NCBI RefSeq assembly: GCF_010015445.1
Contig: NC_053114.1
Location: forward strand, 26,121,579-26,185,578
DNA: 64,000 bases
Direction of reading: 5' to 3'
From: Perca fluviatilis
Lineage: Eukaryota; Chordata; Actinopteri; Perciformes; Percidae
In this document: positions 1-12,355 of the stretch, one piece after another
Position numbering within the stretch: position 1 is the stretch's first letter
Layout of the letters: each line of letters begins with the position of its first letter
Made by a program: the position numbers and the translations under genes
The notes under the pieces: model-generated
Seen by the model: the letters and a program-made list of their open reading frames with translations, nothing else
The model's database searches: none
Told to the model about the DNA's origin: nothing

Positions 1-173
1 AGAGGAAATGAGACAGAGAAATGGGGAAAAAAGTGATTCGTTTGCATTAAACTTGCAAACATCATTAAGGCCTTGGTACTAATTGTGTTGTTTTAAACGA
101 GTGAAATCTGATAATGACTTCATTAGCGACTCCATGTAATGATGACTCCCAGGGTTTTGAGAGAAAGAGAATG

Positions 174-371
174 GGTGTCTGGGTAGCTCAGTTGGTAGAG
201 CGGGCGCCTACATATACAGTAGAGGTTTACTCCTCGACACAGCGGACCTGGGTTTGACTCCGACCTGTGGACCTTTGCTGCATGTCACTCCCCCCTCTCT
301 CTCCCCGTTCATGTCTTTGGCTGTCCTGTCAAAATAAAGGCTGAAAATTTCCAAAAAAAAGAAAATAAATA
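174..371 (+). mobile_element. tRNA-derived SINE, copy 1
   Basis: A tRNA-like head carries an A box (TAGCTCAGTTGG, 184-195) and a degenerate B box (GGTTTGACTCC, 251-261). It is followed by a CTTTGCTGCATGTCACTCCC body, a CT-rich stretch and an A-rich tail. The same head-body-tail order recurs at 5134, 12936, 52484 (reverse) and 53871, so this is a dispersed family and not a tRNA gene. The B box has GAC where a functional tRNA would have GAA, and about 45 bases separate head landmarks that are closer in a tRNA. I do not assign a database family name. Confidence 0.85.
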
Positions 372-377
372 ATAAAT

Positions 378-2486
378 ACAGAGACGAAGAGTGTATATGT
401 GTGTGAGAGAAAGTGTGACGAAGCAGAGGAAAGAACACGCGCACTGACGCGGTCTGTTAAAACGCTTTTTAGATACACAAACGAAGAAAATTATACATGC
501 AGAAAAGACAACACCAAAGGCTGAACAGGATAAATACAATAATAACAGGAGAACAGACATGGCCAAAGAGGTGCGTGTGGATCCGTTTCAAAATTTGTGT
601 GTGTGTCCTCTCTATTGCGGAAGTGTACTGCTTGAGAAGGAGAGAGGTATAATCCATAATATGGCATCTCGCTGCATGGCTGCATACATTACTGCATACA
701 TTACTGCATCAATCAGTGCTAAGCTGCAGTGTAATTTTCTAACTCCCTATTTCTCTCCCAACCCCATCACACAGACAACACCCCATGGCTATTTCTGATG
801 AGATTCAGAGCTAGAGAGAGGGAATAAGGTTGAGGAGGGGGAAGGGTGTTTATGGAGCAACCTACCTTCCTCTCTCCTTTCCTTCTATCCATCCAGCCCC
901 CTGATTAATTTCCAACAAGATTGCTTGGCCAGCAGTATTATTAGCATAACATTTCCATGGATCAAGCCCAGCTATGAAACCCTTTCATCAAGCTGCTTGT
1001 CAAACACAAAATTTCAAATCTCATTTTGTTTCTAATATCATTTTCATACTGGGGGAGAGGAATCGGGGGCTACGATGTGGAGAAACGAAGGCTGTCGACG
1101 AGGTGGTGGGGGGTATCAGAGGATTGTTATTCCAAAGATAAACGGAGTCATCAATCAAAATTAAAATGAGGATGAGGTCTGGAATGAGATTCTGTACTAG
1201 CAGGCACATGTATGCACGCATGCGTGCACACCTGCATACATGCTCACATGCTGCGGGCCTAACAGCCAAGGTCAATGCTGGGTGGATGGGTGGGGTGGCA
1301 TCTGTGGGCTTGATCGAAACACTGGGACAAAACAAAACATGTGAGCTCAGCTTAATTTCTCATTTTCTGGTGCTTTAAGTCAGCAGCACTTTCACATTAT
1401 CTGAATCTATTACCACATATGGCATATAACACCTTCAGCAACTCATAAAATGCCTGTCAATGTGCTAATCTTTGACAACAATCACAATAAATAATTCTAA
1501 CCATTGCTTTCATTACAAAATGTGTAACACTGTCACTGGTCCCTTCCCCAAAGCAGCACGCTGTACCATTAATTCTGAAAAATATTGAAGGAGTGGGGGT
1601 GGGGGGTTATTTTAATAAAGATACAGAATCAATGCAATTTAATCAATCCAAGCTAATTAAAAAAAACTTCAAGGTGCACAAACAAGATAACAACAAATGA
1701 ACTGCGCCAAGAGAAGCATGCTCTAATTAAATGATACAAATTGTCATGCCATGGCTGTGCGTTTGTTGACACCTTCAAGAAAAGAGTGTGGCACGCCTGA
1801 CCACCCTCATGAGGCCTACTTCTATTGCATCTTAAACAGAATTCATTGGACTGAGGGCACATATTTAAAAATGTTAATACATTTTGTCCTGGCCAGACGG
1901 TATATATACTCTTTATCATAACAATGGATCCTATGACTATCTTCCTCTTAGCTCTACAGAGCATTTCAGTGCCTTTTAACTAATTTTTTTCAACTTAGAG
2001 CCCACAAATTCATTTTTTATTCAATCTAGCCGCTCTCATCTGCATGGTTAAAACATGGCTCCATGTGGATTTTGAAATGCAACTCTTCATATGTTCAACA
2101 CAGAAGGAAGTCAGCAGTATGAACTTATTACATGCATTATTTAAAAAAATTACGACTGGTGGTGATATATTATTTGTGGCTATTACTACTTGAGACAAAC
2201 GGAAAACAAATGTAAAAAGTAATAACAAAACAATAAAATAAGATTGAACATGAGATCAGATAAAAGAATCAACAATCTTGGCAACCCTTTCTCATTGGGT
2301 CGGACTGTTATCTTGCCAATGGCACAATTTTCTTACACTAGAAATGGCCATGGATTAAAAGATAAAGGCAGTTTTGATAAAAACAAATATTAATTCTAAT
2401 GACTTCTAACTTGGTTTAAAATTAGTTGTTTTGTGACATATCTCACTGAGAACCCAGGAACTGAGAAAAACAGCTCTCTGGCTTAC
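378..2486. other. AT-rich single-copy-looking DNA, no gene seen
   Basis: The open frames here on both strands are short and have no flanking signals I trust. The stretch around 900-1020 (CTGATTAATTTCC and neighbours) is homeodomain-motif rich. Nothing repetitive is recognised apart from the A-rich tail of the SINE at its left edge. Confidence 0.4.
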
Positions 2487-2616
2487 GTTGTGGGGACATA
2501 AGAGGAGGTGAATGGCCATGGGTGCTGAAGGCTGCTGGAGCTGTTCTCTGCCTCTCTAGTTTCTGAGTCTTCACCTTCGTCCGCAGGATGCACACCTCCA
2601 GCTTCAGCACTGCCAG
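2487..2616 (-). CDS. Candidate internal coding exon, basic helical segment with Pro/Ser tail
   Basis: Read on the minus strand, an acceptor ending GCACGTGTAG is followed by 43 open codons plus one base, then the donor CAAC|GTAAGC. The peptide begins LAVLKLEVCILRTKVKTQKL, an amphipathic, basic helix, and ends HSPPLMSPQ, a flexible Pro/Ser segment. Third positions are strongly G/C in the first half (CTG, GTG, AAG, GAG, ATC), unlike the AT-rich flanks and typical of vertebrate coding DNA. It starts in phase 0, which fits the phase-0 end of the candidate exon at 8465-8569, and the helix would continue that coiled coil. The polypyrimidine tract is T/G mixed rather than ideal. I do not recognise the protein; a pseudo-exon remains possible. 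Confidence 0.45.
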
Positions 2617-3244
2617 CTACACGTGCAATCACAGAGACACACAAACACAAGGCTCAAGTACACAAGAATATCAAAATGAAAAAGTGGTAAGTGATCAGCG
2701 AATATTATGGATGCACACAGACAAACAAATCGGTTTCTCTTTTGTACGTTTAATGCTAATTGGAATTCTATGTCCATGAGCAGTTTGTGACACAAGGCTA
2801 AAGTTGTTGCCAGAGACACAAACGCGCATGCATGCTTGCCCATACACACAAACGCACACATTTAGAGTTCATTGAATCGTTATCACTTATCAGGAATAAT
2901 TGCTGCATGTTTGTGCAAGTGTGAAATTGAACAAAATCCCACTCTATATAATTAAAGAAAACACAGTGAGCACACAATAACACGGAGAGGCCATGAGAGC
3001 GTGAAGGCATGGATACAACCGAAGGCAACCCCAGGTAATATTTTCGTTCTCTATCTGAACCTCTGCCTCCAGTCCAACCTGTGGAGTCCTGTCTGGGTGT
3101 TGGGAAAAGCTGATTTCCTCACCTATCACTGCATGTTACCTTAGCTCAACCCCGTGAACAAACTAAGTTTTGGAAGAAAAAACCCAGAATTAATCTCATC
3201 CCTACTTTGTCTTTGATGCTCTTTCCACCTCTCAGCTTCCTTAC

Positions 3245-3310
3245 TTGTCTCTCTCCCTGTCTGTCTTTTTCTGTCTGCTGACCCATCTGCTTGGATGAAA
3301 ATGACGTCCT
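3245..3310 (-). CDS. Weak candidate exon, 22 codons
   Basis: On the minus strand, an acceptor preceded by GATGCTTCCTTACCAG is followed by 66 open bases and the donor ACAA|GTAAGG. In phase 0 it reads RTSFSSKQMGQQTEKDRQGERQ with the last two residues at the donor; the second half is polar and helix-prone. It lies between the two better exon candidates at 8465 and 2487 and keeps phase 0 on both sides. The exon is short and the signal common, so chance is a serious alternative. Confidence 0.2.
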
Positions 3311-4109
3311 CTGGTAAGGAAGCATCACATAAAGCAATTACTAACAAGCCTGATGTGCCACCCCCTCCTTTCCCTTTGTGCAGGGAGAGGATAGAGTGGG
3401 GCCAAGTGCCCTTCAGCAAAAATGAATTTTCCAATTTTAGTTAGTTCTTCCATGAATAAATAAACAAATGAATAATTGAAAGGAGCAACATAAATAAATA
3501 ACATCACAAACATTCCGCCAGTACTCATAAGTATTCTACAGATAACCTAGGCTGCATGCTAATGATAAAAACAGTACATGTAGCAGGTTGAGATGCATTA
3601 TTCACTGCTCTGCTCTAACCAAAATTAAATAAATAAAAATCTCTTGAGGAACTCAAAACATCCTCTCAGCATTGAAGTGACAGGCCTGTCCCATTTATAA
3701 CACACAAGGACACTGTGGAAAACAAATAACTGACCAGTGAGATGCAGTCGCAAATAAATAAACTAGCAAGGAGCTGCAAGCCATTGACAGGATCTCCAAA
3801 ATTTCAGCAAGGCCCGAAGTTAAAATTTTATATCAACGAAGAGGCTGACAGTTCAGTTAGAGACACTTATGTCAGTTGATGATGGTTCCTAGGATAAATG
3901 GTTCTATACTTGGTTGGAAAAGGCTTTGTTTTCACGAGGGCATTCCCCAGTGAATGTAAACAGCAGCACAGGACTGACAAGAACAACAAATCCCTTTGTG
4001 CTACACGTATCACTGACACAACGGATATACAAAATGCATAGATGCCATAACCAGGTATGGAACAGGTGGAAGCTAGGGTCATAGAATAAGAAATCTATCA
4101 AGACAGACA

Positions 4110-4126
4110 ACAGCAGCAGCAGCAGC
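4110..4126. repeat. (CAG)n trinucleotide run
   Basis: Five to six consecutive CAG units in otherwise AT-rich DNA. No open frame through it looks coding. Confidence 0.8.
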
Positions 4127-5133
4127 ATGGTCCACTTAACTGTTTTTTAGGAGCTATCAGACAAAACCAAGTAAGGGGACCTGGATACGGAGGGTGTTAT
4201 AGGAGTGTGTACACCACTACTAACAAATATGTGTTAACTTTAATATTATAAATATTCCTTTTGTTTTGTAAGAAAAATCAGGTTGGATTTATAAATTATG
4301 AAGCTGTAAAGGTGTAACCGTAGTTATATAGGAAATGACAAATGTACTCAAGACCATAAAACCGTAGTGTGAGGATAATGTTGAATGTTATGTTGTCTAG
4401 GCGAATGGTGAGGAGTCCAACACAACAAATGTGCACAGTATACTAAGTCCAAATCTAGACAGATCTCCATTTCATTACTAATAACTACTCTACTACTCTA
4501 ATAAATAAAGGCCTCATTCTCTCACAATTAATGTCCGATTCTACGGAGACAATGGGAGAGGTGGGGATTATGTGGAGGCAATATTGAATTAAGGGTTAAA
4601 CAAATCTCATTGTATTAGAATAAAGAAAAGCACATCAGCAAACACAGGGGGAAGTTGGCCTTCGTCCTCTGTGTGGCTTGTTTTCTGCAAAGCTCATTAA
4701 GGGATACTGTTAACATGCTTCCTAAGCACAAAATGTTAATTACAAACACAAGGCTAATATGCATTTTTACGCCACGCTTTTGGCATGGAGAAAAAAGAAA
4801 AATCTCATTTCCTCTGCAGTTCCGCTGATTGCAGTCTGATGCGGTGCTGAAGTTAATTAGAACCCTGTGATCTGATGTGATGAGGGGGTGACCGTACGGC
4901 ACGCTGCCATCAGCTCTCCTCCCTCCCCTCCACGACTGCAATCACCCTGAGCATACTCATCATTACTGCCAGATTGAAGGTCCCGCCCTGTTGCTGCGGT
5001 CTCTTTTTGGTCTTTCCCTCTCACAGTCTTCATCTCTGTCTCTTAACATGTCCTGCAGTGCCGGGCTTCTCTCATCCTGCAGACACAACATTCAGAAGGC
5101 CAGATGGCTTCTTTACTTCAAATTTAGTCCTGC

Positions 5134-5311
5134 AGGTGGCCGGTGAGCTCATTTGGTAGAGCGGGCGCACATGTTCCTCGACGCAGAAGGTCCAGGGTTT
5201 CGAATCCGACCTGTGACGGTTTTCCTGCATGTCTTCCCCCTTCTTGCTCCTCTTTCACATCTCAGCTTTCCTCTCTAATAAATTTAGAAATGCCCAAAAA
5301 TTAAAATAATT
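5134..5311 (+). mobile_element. tRNA-derived SINE, copy 2
   Basis: It has an A box near 5143-5156 and a good B box (GGTTTCGAATCC, 5196-5207), followed by CCTGCATGTCTTCCCCC, a CT-rich stretch and an AATAAA-like A-rich tail. It lacks the extra loop sequence of copy 1, so it belongs to a different subtype of the same family. Confidence 0.85.
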
Positions 5312-6899
5312 CTCAGCCTATCTCTGTGAGCTGGGCTAAGCAACCTAATAGCACACAGAGGACCAGGGACCATGGGAGTTACTATAGCACAGTAATCATC
5401 AATGATAGCAAGTCAGAGTTTAAAACAGAATATTATTTATGAATCTCATTGACATTTATATCAGTTTGTACAAAGATCTGGTGCAGGTTTTTAGAGGCAC
5501 AACCAGGTCTCTACACCCCAAATTCTTCTGGGCTAATATGATCTGTGAACGGCGCTGTCCTTTCGAGTAACAGTGTCGACATTAAAACAACACGTCTGTA
5601 TCAGCACTGATAAGTTTTCACTAAAAGACACTCAAAGAGAGGGACCGTTTTTATGAAGTGACAAACCCACACAGAGACAGGATCATCCCATAAAAGTCCA
5701 TGCGAATGAAATGAACGAGTGTTCGCGGGGTGTGAAAATATACTGCGGCACACACCTCTGCAGACCCTTCTATTAATCAACCTGTCTGCACTTTGTTTTG
5801 AGAGTAATCTCGTCCAACTACCAAAGAAGCACTCAGTAGTAAGTGGCGCTTGGCTGTGCTTTGAAGGCCATGGTTTATTGCCATCCCAAAGCACAGCAAG
5901 ACTGCGCTGTAAAAACACATCATCCCAGCGCTCAACACTTGCCTCCTCTTACACACCTCACACATGGCGTTCTGGCAAGGGCCTGAGGACCTCTTTTACA
6001 ACTCCTGGCCTAAGCTTAGCTATCAGAGGCAGTTAATAACACAGTCTAGGCCTCTATTCAAGTCCTTTCCTTGCCTTTGTCCATGCAAATCAGAAGTGCT
6101 GCTTCTTAGAGTCTCCCTTTCTAATTTTAGGACAAGAGTGTAAGCTCACTTTTTATAAATAAGGACAATCATGGTCATGCCCTTTTACACCTACATCCCC
6201 ACATAAAAAAAATATAAACAGCAGCAAACTAGGTCAACATCAAAAGTTAGAAATTCGTTAAAACTCACTGCATGCACATTTAAGGATAAGCTACAGAGGT
6301 GAATTTAAGATGGTTGCTTAGAGAAGCCATATAATGGGCAGCATGGACAGCCTGGTCATATTTCCCATCACACTCCAGAAGGGTGAGGACCTCTTTTTAA
6401 CTGCCTTTTCTGAGAGTATCAAGGTGACAGAAGTCAGTGTGTGCCTGTGCGCACGTGTGTGTTTCTGAATTTGTCGTTGTGTGCAAGTTATGCGTGTGGA
6501 GTAGTGGACAAATCCTGAGGGCCAGACCTTATCCTTCAGCTGGCACTCCTTAAATCTCTCCATTTCTTAGTATGCATTAGTACACAAATGCAAACTTGAG
6601 GTTGAGGTACATCAGTGGGAGAATTTGGTTCATGATGCCATTTCACTCCAAATTCAAAATAGAAGTAAATGTAAGTGCTGAAATATTGAAGTGGAGAGTA
6701 GTAGTTAAGACACTATCAGTCATTTTCCTTCCTCTTCTTCTTTAGTTTTGGCCTATGGTTGTTGTATTTTTTGCCTATGGGAACAATCAGGCATTAGGTC
6801 ACCAACTGGAATGGAGAGTGCATTATCTTGGCAATTTAGGAGCAGTGATTCACCCAACCTGCTTTTTTCCAGCGTAACAAATTTCTTCTGATGTTATTT
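5312..6899. other. Single-copy-looking DNA, no gene seen
   Basis: Several overlapping open frames around 5600-6040 lie on both strands at once and have no splice or start context, so I treat them as chance. A TG-rich patch lies at about 6440-6500. Confidence 0.35.
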
Positions 6900-7091
6900 T
6901 GTAGTAACAAGGAACTAAGATACTTAGGGGAAATGTAGTGGAGTAAAAGTATACATTTTATTTAGGAAATGTAGTGGAGTAAAAGTAAAAGTTTTCGAGG
7001 AAATATAAATAACGAAGTAAAGTACAGATACGTGAAAATTCTACTTAACTACTGTAGCAAAGTATTTGTACTTTGTTACATTATAACACTG
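6900..7091. mobile_element. Decayed hAT-type transposon end
   Basis: The right end reads TTTGTACTTTGTTACATTATAACACTG, whose reverse complement begins CAGTGTTATAATG followed by repeated AAGTA/AGTAC words, as in teleost hAT elements whose ends begin CAGTGTTG. A 23-bp unit is repeated at 6929-6951 and 6965-6987, 36 bases apart. The left terminus was not located, so the left limit is approximate. Confidence 0.5.
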
Positions 7092-8464
7092 CATGAGCCA
7101 AATAAACATTAGCTACACCAGGGGCTAGATGTATAAACAATGTGTACGCACAAAAACCATGTCTATGCCTTTTCAGTTTTTCCACTCATGAACTAGTAGA
7201 AGGAAGAATGTGCGCACCTCACAAAGACTTCTGACCAGGCGTACACATGGTAATATGATAAGGAGATTGAATTTAAGTGGAGAGACGGTTACATTGTTTT
7301 AGATTTTTCGCCAATTTCACTGATTGTGTTATCATTTAGCAGGCTAAATTTATTTAATTTTATCCTAAATTGTGAAGCACTTTGTAAAGTCTGTGTCAAT
7401 ATGAGCGCTATGAATGAATCATTGATTATCCTTCTGAGGTTTGATAATGGTGATTGAAATTTTACCGCGCTGATGTTTTGCAGGAACGTGTGATGAATTA
7501 GTCGTACCAACGCTACAAATAGCCACAATGGTGCATAATGACAGCTGTTCTGGTGCTGTTGGAAAACATTGCAGATGTGACACAGTCAGTGAAACTGCAC
7601 TTCTTCGTTGTCTTATTTCTCATTGACAGGTCTAATGAGTGGTGGAGCGGCCACAAGTATCAAGGGCGTTTCTACATCAATCTATATCTACCTGTGGGAG
7701 TGCTAATGAGGCTTGTGAATGTGCGCCCACCTCCACAATGATTGACATACGTGCGTCTTTAGAAATCTGATGAAAAGATAGCGTATGCAGTTTTAGTCGT
7801 GAATCTAGTTGAGTTTTATACATCTGGGCCTTGGTCGTTCCTGACTTTGTTTGCCCACTGTGTTTAGAAAAGGAAGCTAAGCAGATTGTAGGCATGAATG
7901 ACCCTCAACAGTTACCACCATATACTGAATTGCCACCCCAAGTGAAATCCAATTTCAAGCTGGAAAGAGTGCATATGTGTTGTGGAGGCAGGGTAAAGCA
8001 GGTCTGAGAAGTGATTGCTCTTACATGGGTGACTGCCTGTCTTTCACATTCTAGATAGAAGACATTATTGGTCCTCTGTATAAGTTGACCTTCTGTCGGA
8101 ACACTAAGAAGGTATATATGAATGCAACATTTATCCCTCAAGTACACAAAGTTTTCTTCCTGCACGACTGATGACAAAAGCTGCTGATCCACATATTAAA
8201 AGGTAGCATTTGTGACATGGCTACAGCTCCTCTTAAGGCAGGGACTTTAATTTTCTCACAAAAGGTGGAGGTAAACAGGTCAAGGCATGAAGGCCCACAG
8301 CACTGCCAGCCTTTTTTTTTACTTTCTTCTTTGAGCTCTATCATAAGAAAGGATGAACTGAAGTCAAGGTACACTTGAGCATGTAGTGACACCCTTTACT
8401 CTTTCGTGTGGAAGAGAGTCATGTAGATATATGTGTATTCACGGTCAATAGGAAGGCCACTGAC
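7092..8464. other. Single-copy-looking DNA, no gene seen
   Basis: Moderate AT content and no clear repeat. Minus-strand frames at 7905-8392 have no convincing splice context. Confidence 0.35.
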
Positions 8465-8569
8465 CTTTCTTTGCAGCTCTTGCCTCTTATCCTGCAGCAG
8501 CGTCTTTGGCCTGTCTATCTGCACCTGTAGCTCAGAAATCCATTCTTTGTTCTGCCTCTTCACCTCTCC
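8465..8569 (-). CDS. Candidate internal coding exon, coiled-coil segment
   Basis: On the minus strand, the tract CTTTCCTGTCTGTGTGCTGAGCAG is followed by 105 open bases and the donor GAAAG|GTCAGT. This is 35 codons in phase 0 at both ends; the other two frames hit stops. The peptide starts GEVKRQNKEWISELQVQI and ends LLQDKRQELQRK. Ile, Leu, Ile, Leu and Leu fall at heptad spacing, as in a parallel coiled coil, with one proline near the middle. Codons favour CAG, CTG, GAG and AAG, typical of vertebrate genes. Next on the same strand and in phase is 2487-2616, which would extend the helix. The protein family is not recognised. The proline and several Arg residues in the coil could mean divergence or early decay. 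Confidence 0.5.
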
Positions 8570-9975
8570 CTGCTCAGCACACAGACAGGAAAGAGGGAGC
8601 AGTCTGTTTTTAAAGGTGTCAGCACACCTTACTTTTGCATAATACATATCACACCTTACAATGATCCATTAGCAGGTTACAGCAAGAGGGACGAGCAATA
8701 AACTGACAAGATACACCTGCAGCGGACATACAACGGCAGGCACACAAATACACACTATTGTCCCTGTGCGGCGGACTCGTGTGTGGCTGCATTTAAAAGC
8801 ACTTTTACTGGACTGACTTCGGCTCCGACCATAAACTGCCTCCGGAGAAAGCGCAAAAGACAAAGTGCGTTAGAGAAAGAGAAAGTGAGAAAAAGAGCGA
8901 GAGATGAACATAGAGAGGGAGGCAGACAGAAAAAGAGAAAAGGCAAGCCACCACACCCCCCTGCACTTCCAGACACTGATTTATAATTTTAATATCTCTA
9001 ATTTTCACAGCAGCGCCCATTTTCCAAATGTCATTTTCCAATTTATGTCAAACCCTGTGACCATTTTTCTTAATACAGCTTATGACAAGCTCAGTGGCAA
9101 GGCGGATATGCAATTCAGATTGAGTGTTTTACAGGCACAGCAGCAGACACACTAGGGTGTTTGTGTGTTTATCTTTATCAGTGTCTGCTCAGTATTTTGG
9201 AGGGGAAAGACTGGGAGCGCTATACACCAGGGAAAAATTTGATTCCCTGCAAAATATTTGCCCTTAGGGAACAGAACCATAATTCGGGCATAAATCTAAT
9301 GATTACAGTTATCATTATAAGAATTATGATGGTGGCAATGATAATGTATTAAAATATGCATTAACATTTAGAGCTTGAAATGGAATGTGGGCTGGCTTTA
9401 TGGCCATTACATGAATATTGATGTTAATTAAAACAGAACCTCCCTTTTCTTTTTATGTATCACTCTATCTTGTTGTAATGGTAAGAGTTGGACACAGTGG
9501 TGAGCCAGATTTGGTTTACCCTATGTGGGGCACTGTGCAACTCCTCTTGGATGTGCTAGGGTCTTTACAGGTTGCCTCTTTCCATATCAAACTCTGTAAA
9601 TGTGAACAAAAAGTATTTTACGTTAAAGAAGCTTTCAGACTTACTGTGTTACGCTAGATGTTTATGGCTAAGTGGCAGCTGTTTTGAGTTGGCTAAATTC
9701 TCTGAAAGACAGGGAAAAGTGTTCAGTGCTCCCTTTACTATCTCCTGGGAAACATGGGACCAACCTTTATGTAGTAAGGTATATGAGATAATACAATAAC
9801 AATTACATTTTATTTCAAATGGACTTAATCACTAAATAACAGAGTTAGTGACTAACTAACTGATAGTTAATTAGTAATAGATTCTAAAATCATTTTTGGA
9901 GGCCATTACATAACCCCCCATTTTGGACCAATTTTTGTAAGTCACCTAGTGAAAGTTCAGTTGGATTCTCTCAAC
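8570..9975. other. Single-copy-looking DNA with a purine-rich stretch
   Basis: A GA-rich patch at 8865-8950 gives spurious charged open frames. The block around 8970-9130 includes AATTTTAATATCTCTAATTTTC and is AT-rich. No gene is supported. Confidence 0.35.
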
Positions 9976-9983
9976 ATCATGGT

Positions 9984-10378
9984 TAGAGGTGTGAATCTTC
10001 ACTGATCTCCCGATTCGATTACGTTTATCATGTCAGCGATTCAATTCGATTCGATATCTCGATGCATCACGATGCGTCAAATACATTTTTCTGTTAAAGC
10101 CATGTAGGATATTTAATTCATAGCTTTTCAAGCTTCAAAAACAAAACATTCTGCAGTGCTCTAATACTAAATAAATTGGATACATAAAACTACAGCACTG
10201 AGCACATGGCACTTCCTGAATGTGCAAAACATTACAGAATATGTAAATCGAAATATTGTTAGGCCTACATTAAATTGTAAACAGAAATAATCGATTATGA
10301 GCCTGCCGATTATCGATACAGCATAATCCATGTCCACGATTCGATGCATTGATTATTTGATTAATTTCAACACCTCTA
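9984..10378. mobile_element. Non-autonomous hAT transposon with perfect 8-bp target duplication
   Basis: The element begins TAGAGGTGTGAATCTTC and ends TTTCAACACCTCTA, giving imperfect inverted ends. It is flanked by ATCATGGT at 9976-9983 and again at 10379-10386. Sub-terminal DNA is rich in TCGAT words on both sides, as in many teleost hAT MITEs. At 395 bp it has no room for a transposase. Confidence 0.9.
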
Positions 10379-10386
10379 ATCATGGT

Positions 10387-12355
10387 CGATCTTTCTTGTT
10401 CTTTCTTTACTCCATTATGAATTTTCCTTTACGTTTTTCCTAAACCTGGTGAGTTACTTTTTCAATCAAGGAAAGGTAGTCAAAAACAACAACATCTTTC
10501 TCACCAAGCTACTTAAGTTTCCCTTTCCGACCATTAGGAGAATGACGAAAGATGATCACATTAACGAAGTTTAAATACAAAGCTATCTGGTGCCAGGGTT
10601 GGGAACACTGCAGATTTAGATTACAGTATAGGAGATCGCTCGACAACATCCTCAATATTTCAACACCTTTGTAACGCAAAAAAAAAGGATTGGTGTTGGT
10701 GATTTAAAGGACCATACCAATGATTTTCCATGTTTTATCACGTTAACTTTAAACAACTACTGACCATTTTTTCCAAAGCATACAATCATTTTTTAGATTG
10801 ATTTCCTTCTTTATGTCTAGGCACCCATTGATTTCAGATTACACAACTATGGTTAAGAAAATCAATTTGCAAACACTTGAAACTCGCTTGATATTTGGTT
10901 ATGTTATTTTATGTTGTATATGTTGTAACGCAGGGATTGTTTCCTGCTTGCAGCTTCCCTGCTTGCACATTCAAGGGCTTGTGGAAAAGCTCTTTTCAAG
11001 GCAAGAAAGTAAAACATTCTAATTATCCTTTATATAATTTTCAAATTGGCTTTCAGTTTGTCTTGTAAGTTTAATGAGTCAACATTGTACAGTAAATGCC
11101 AATGAATGGTGTAAGAGCAAATCAGGTTTTTAATGGTTCCAGCTTGCAGCTGCTATCCAACAATAATATAAAGTTGATCCAAGAGAAACAAAATGAAATG
11201 CTCTCTGTAATGGGCAAAAGCAAGTTGACCAGCAGTGAGGTTAAGTATACATGACTTTACATTAATGGAGTATAAGATGCGAAACCACCTGTATGTTCAA
11301 CACATCAATTGAACGGATGCTTGCTGTCATTTTTTTAAGGTGGCTGAGAGAAAAATAACGCTAACCCAACTGCAAATGACTACTCCCGACCTATAAAAGT
11401 TCCACTCTGGCTATAAACATGCTCTGAAAACCATTAATGATAGCTGTCTAAGACCTGTCTATAGTATAGTGGTGTTAAGACCTGCTTAGGATAATCTAAA
11501 AAGTCTCACCTCGATCCCTCCTCTTCCCTCTGTGCAAAACACTGATCGACTCTCTGAGTGGCGGCCCGCCAACTCCCATGTTCCATACTATTGAAAAAAG
11601 GGTAAAAATAACAGGAACAAGTTGTCGGAAATGAAATTTCAATTCATCCAGTCCCTTTATACACTGGTGCGAGAGCCTGTCGTTGAGAGGGAGGGATCAA
11701 TAGTGTTTAGACAGCAGGGCAGATTTTCTAAGCGCTGGATCAATAGGAAGGAGAGAGGAAAAAATACCCTGGCTTTTCTTTGGCTGTTGTAGTAAATACG
11801 AACAAATCAGTGGCCTTAGGCTAAATGGATTGACCAGCTGTTTCCGAGTTCTGTGTTGTAAATAAAGATCCATTCTGAGGTGTGTAACCGAGGCCCAAAG
11901 GCAAGAGTGCCACTGTTCAGGTTGGCCCTGCATGAGCTGCGCTGGACCACACAAGTGTCAGGGGGTGAGGGAGGCAAGGTAATAGAGGAGAGACAGAGGG
12001 CAGGGGACAGAACTGACAGTCTGCTTGTTGTTATTTAACTTTGTTAATTATATAAAAAGGCAGTGTTTTCTCTATGTTGATTTGACCGTGGCGGCCCCCC
12101 ACGGCAACATTTCTGCCCCCCACGGTATCAGAAATAGGGCTGCATTGTTAGAGTGCATGTCAGAGAAGGTTTGTATTTTAGGGGCATTATTTACATGCTG
12201 AAGTAGTTACACTGCATTAAGATAATGTAATTAATAGTGGGGTTATTGTTATTTGCTACAGAATGCTTAGCCTATATGTCAAGATCAAAGTTGGCCTATA
12301 TAGTAACTAAAAAAATACAGTTCAATCACAACTGAAAATGTGCCTCATTGTAGAG
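10387..12355. other. Intervening DNA with one weak exon candidate
   Basis: A MITE-like end motif (TTTAAAGGACCATACC) lies at about 10702, but no matching second end was found. The only possible gene signal is at 11510-11587. A C-rich phrase (GGCGGCCCCCCACGG) at about 12089 looks like a fragment of a dispersed repeat. Confidence 0.3.
11510..11587 (-). CDS. Candidate exon, 26 codons
   Basis: On the minus strand, a strong acceptor (TTTTTACCCTTTTTTCAATAG) and a strong donor (CGAG|GTGAGACT) enclose 78 bases. All three frames are open. In phase 0, the phase shared by its neighbours, it reads YGTWELAGRHSESRSVFCTE and then GRGGIE. A second frame with 25 codons from an internal ATG is equally open and looks more helical. 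Splice signals are better than the coding evidence, so it could also be a non-coding or pseudo-exon. Confidence 0.3.

Larger units (their letters stand above)
2617..5133. other. Intervening DNA, intron if the minus-strand gene is real
   Basis: It contains a weak exon candidate at 3245-3310 and a CAG run at 4110-4126. A block at about 4660-4940 is rich in homeodomain-type TTAATTA and TGATGTGATG words and could be conserved non-coding DNA. No repeat family is recognised. Confidence 0.35.

Noticed and set aside
184..261. tRNA gene called from A and B boxes
   Set aside because: The boxes belong to a SINE head; spacing is too long and the structure continues into a SINE body and A-rich tail. The same applies to the other four SINE copies.
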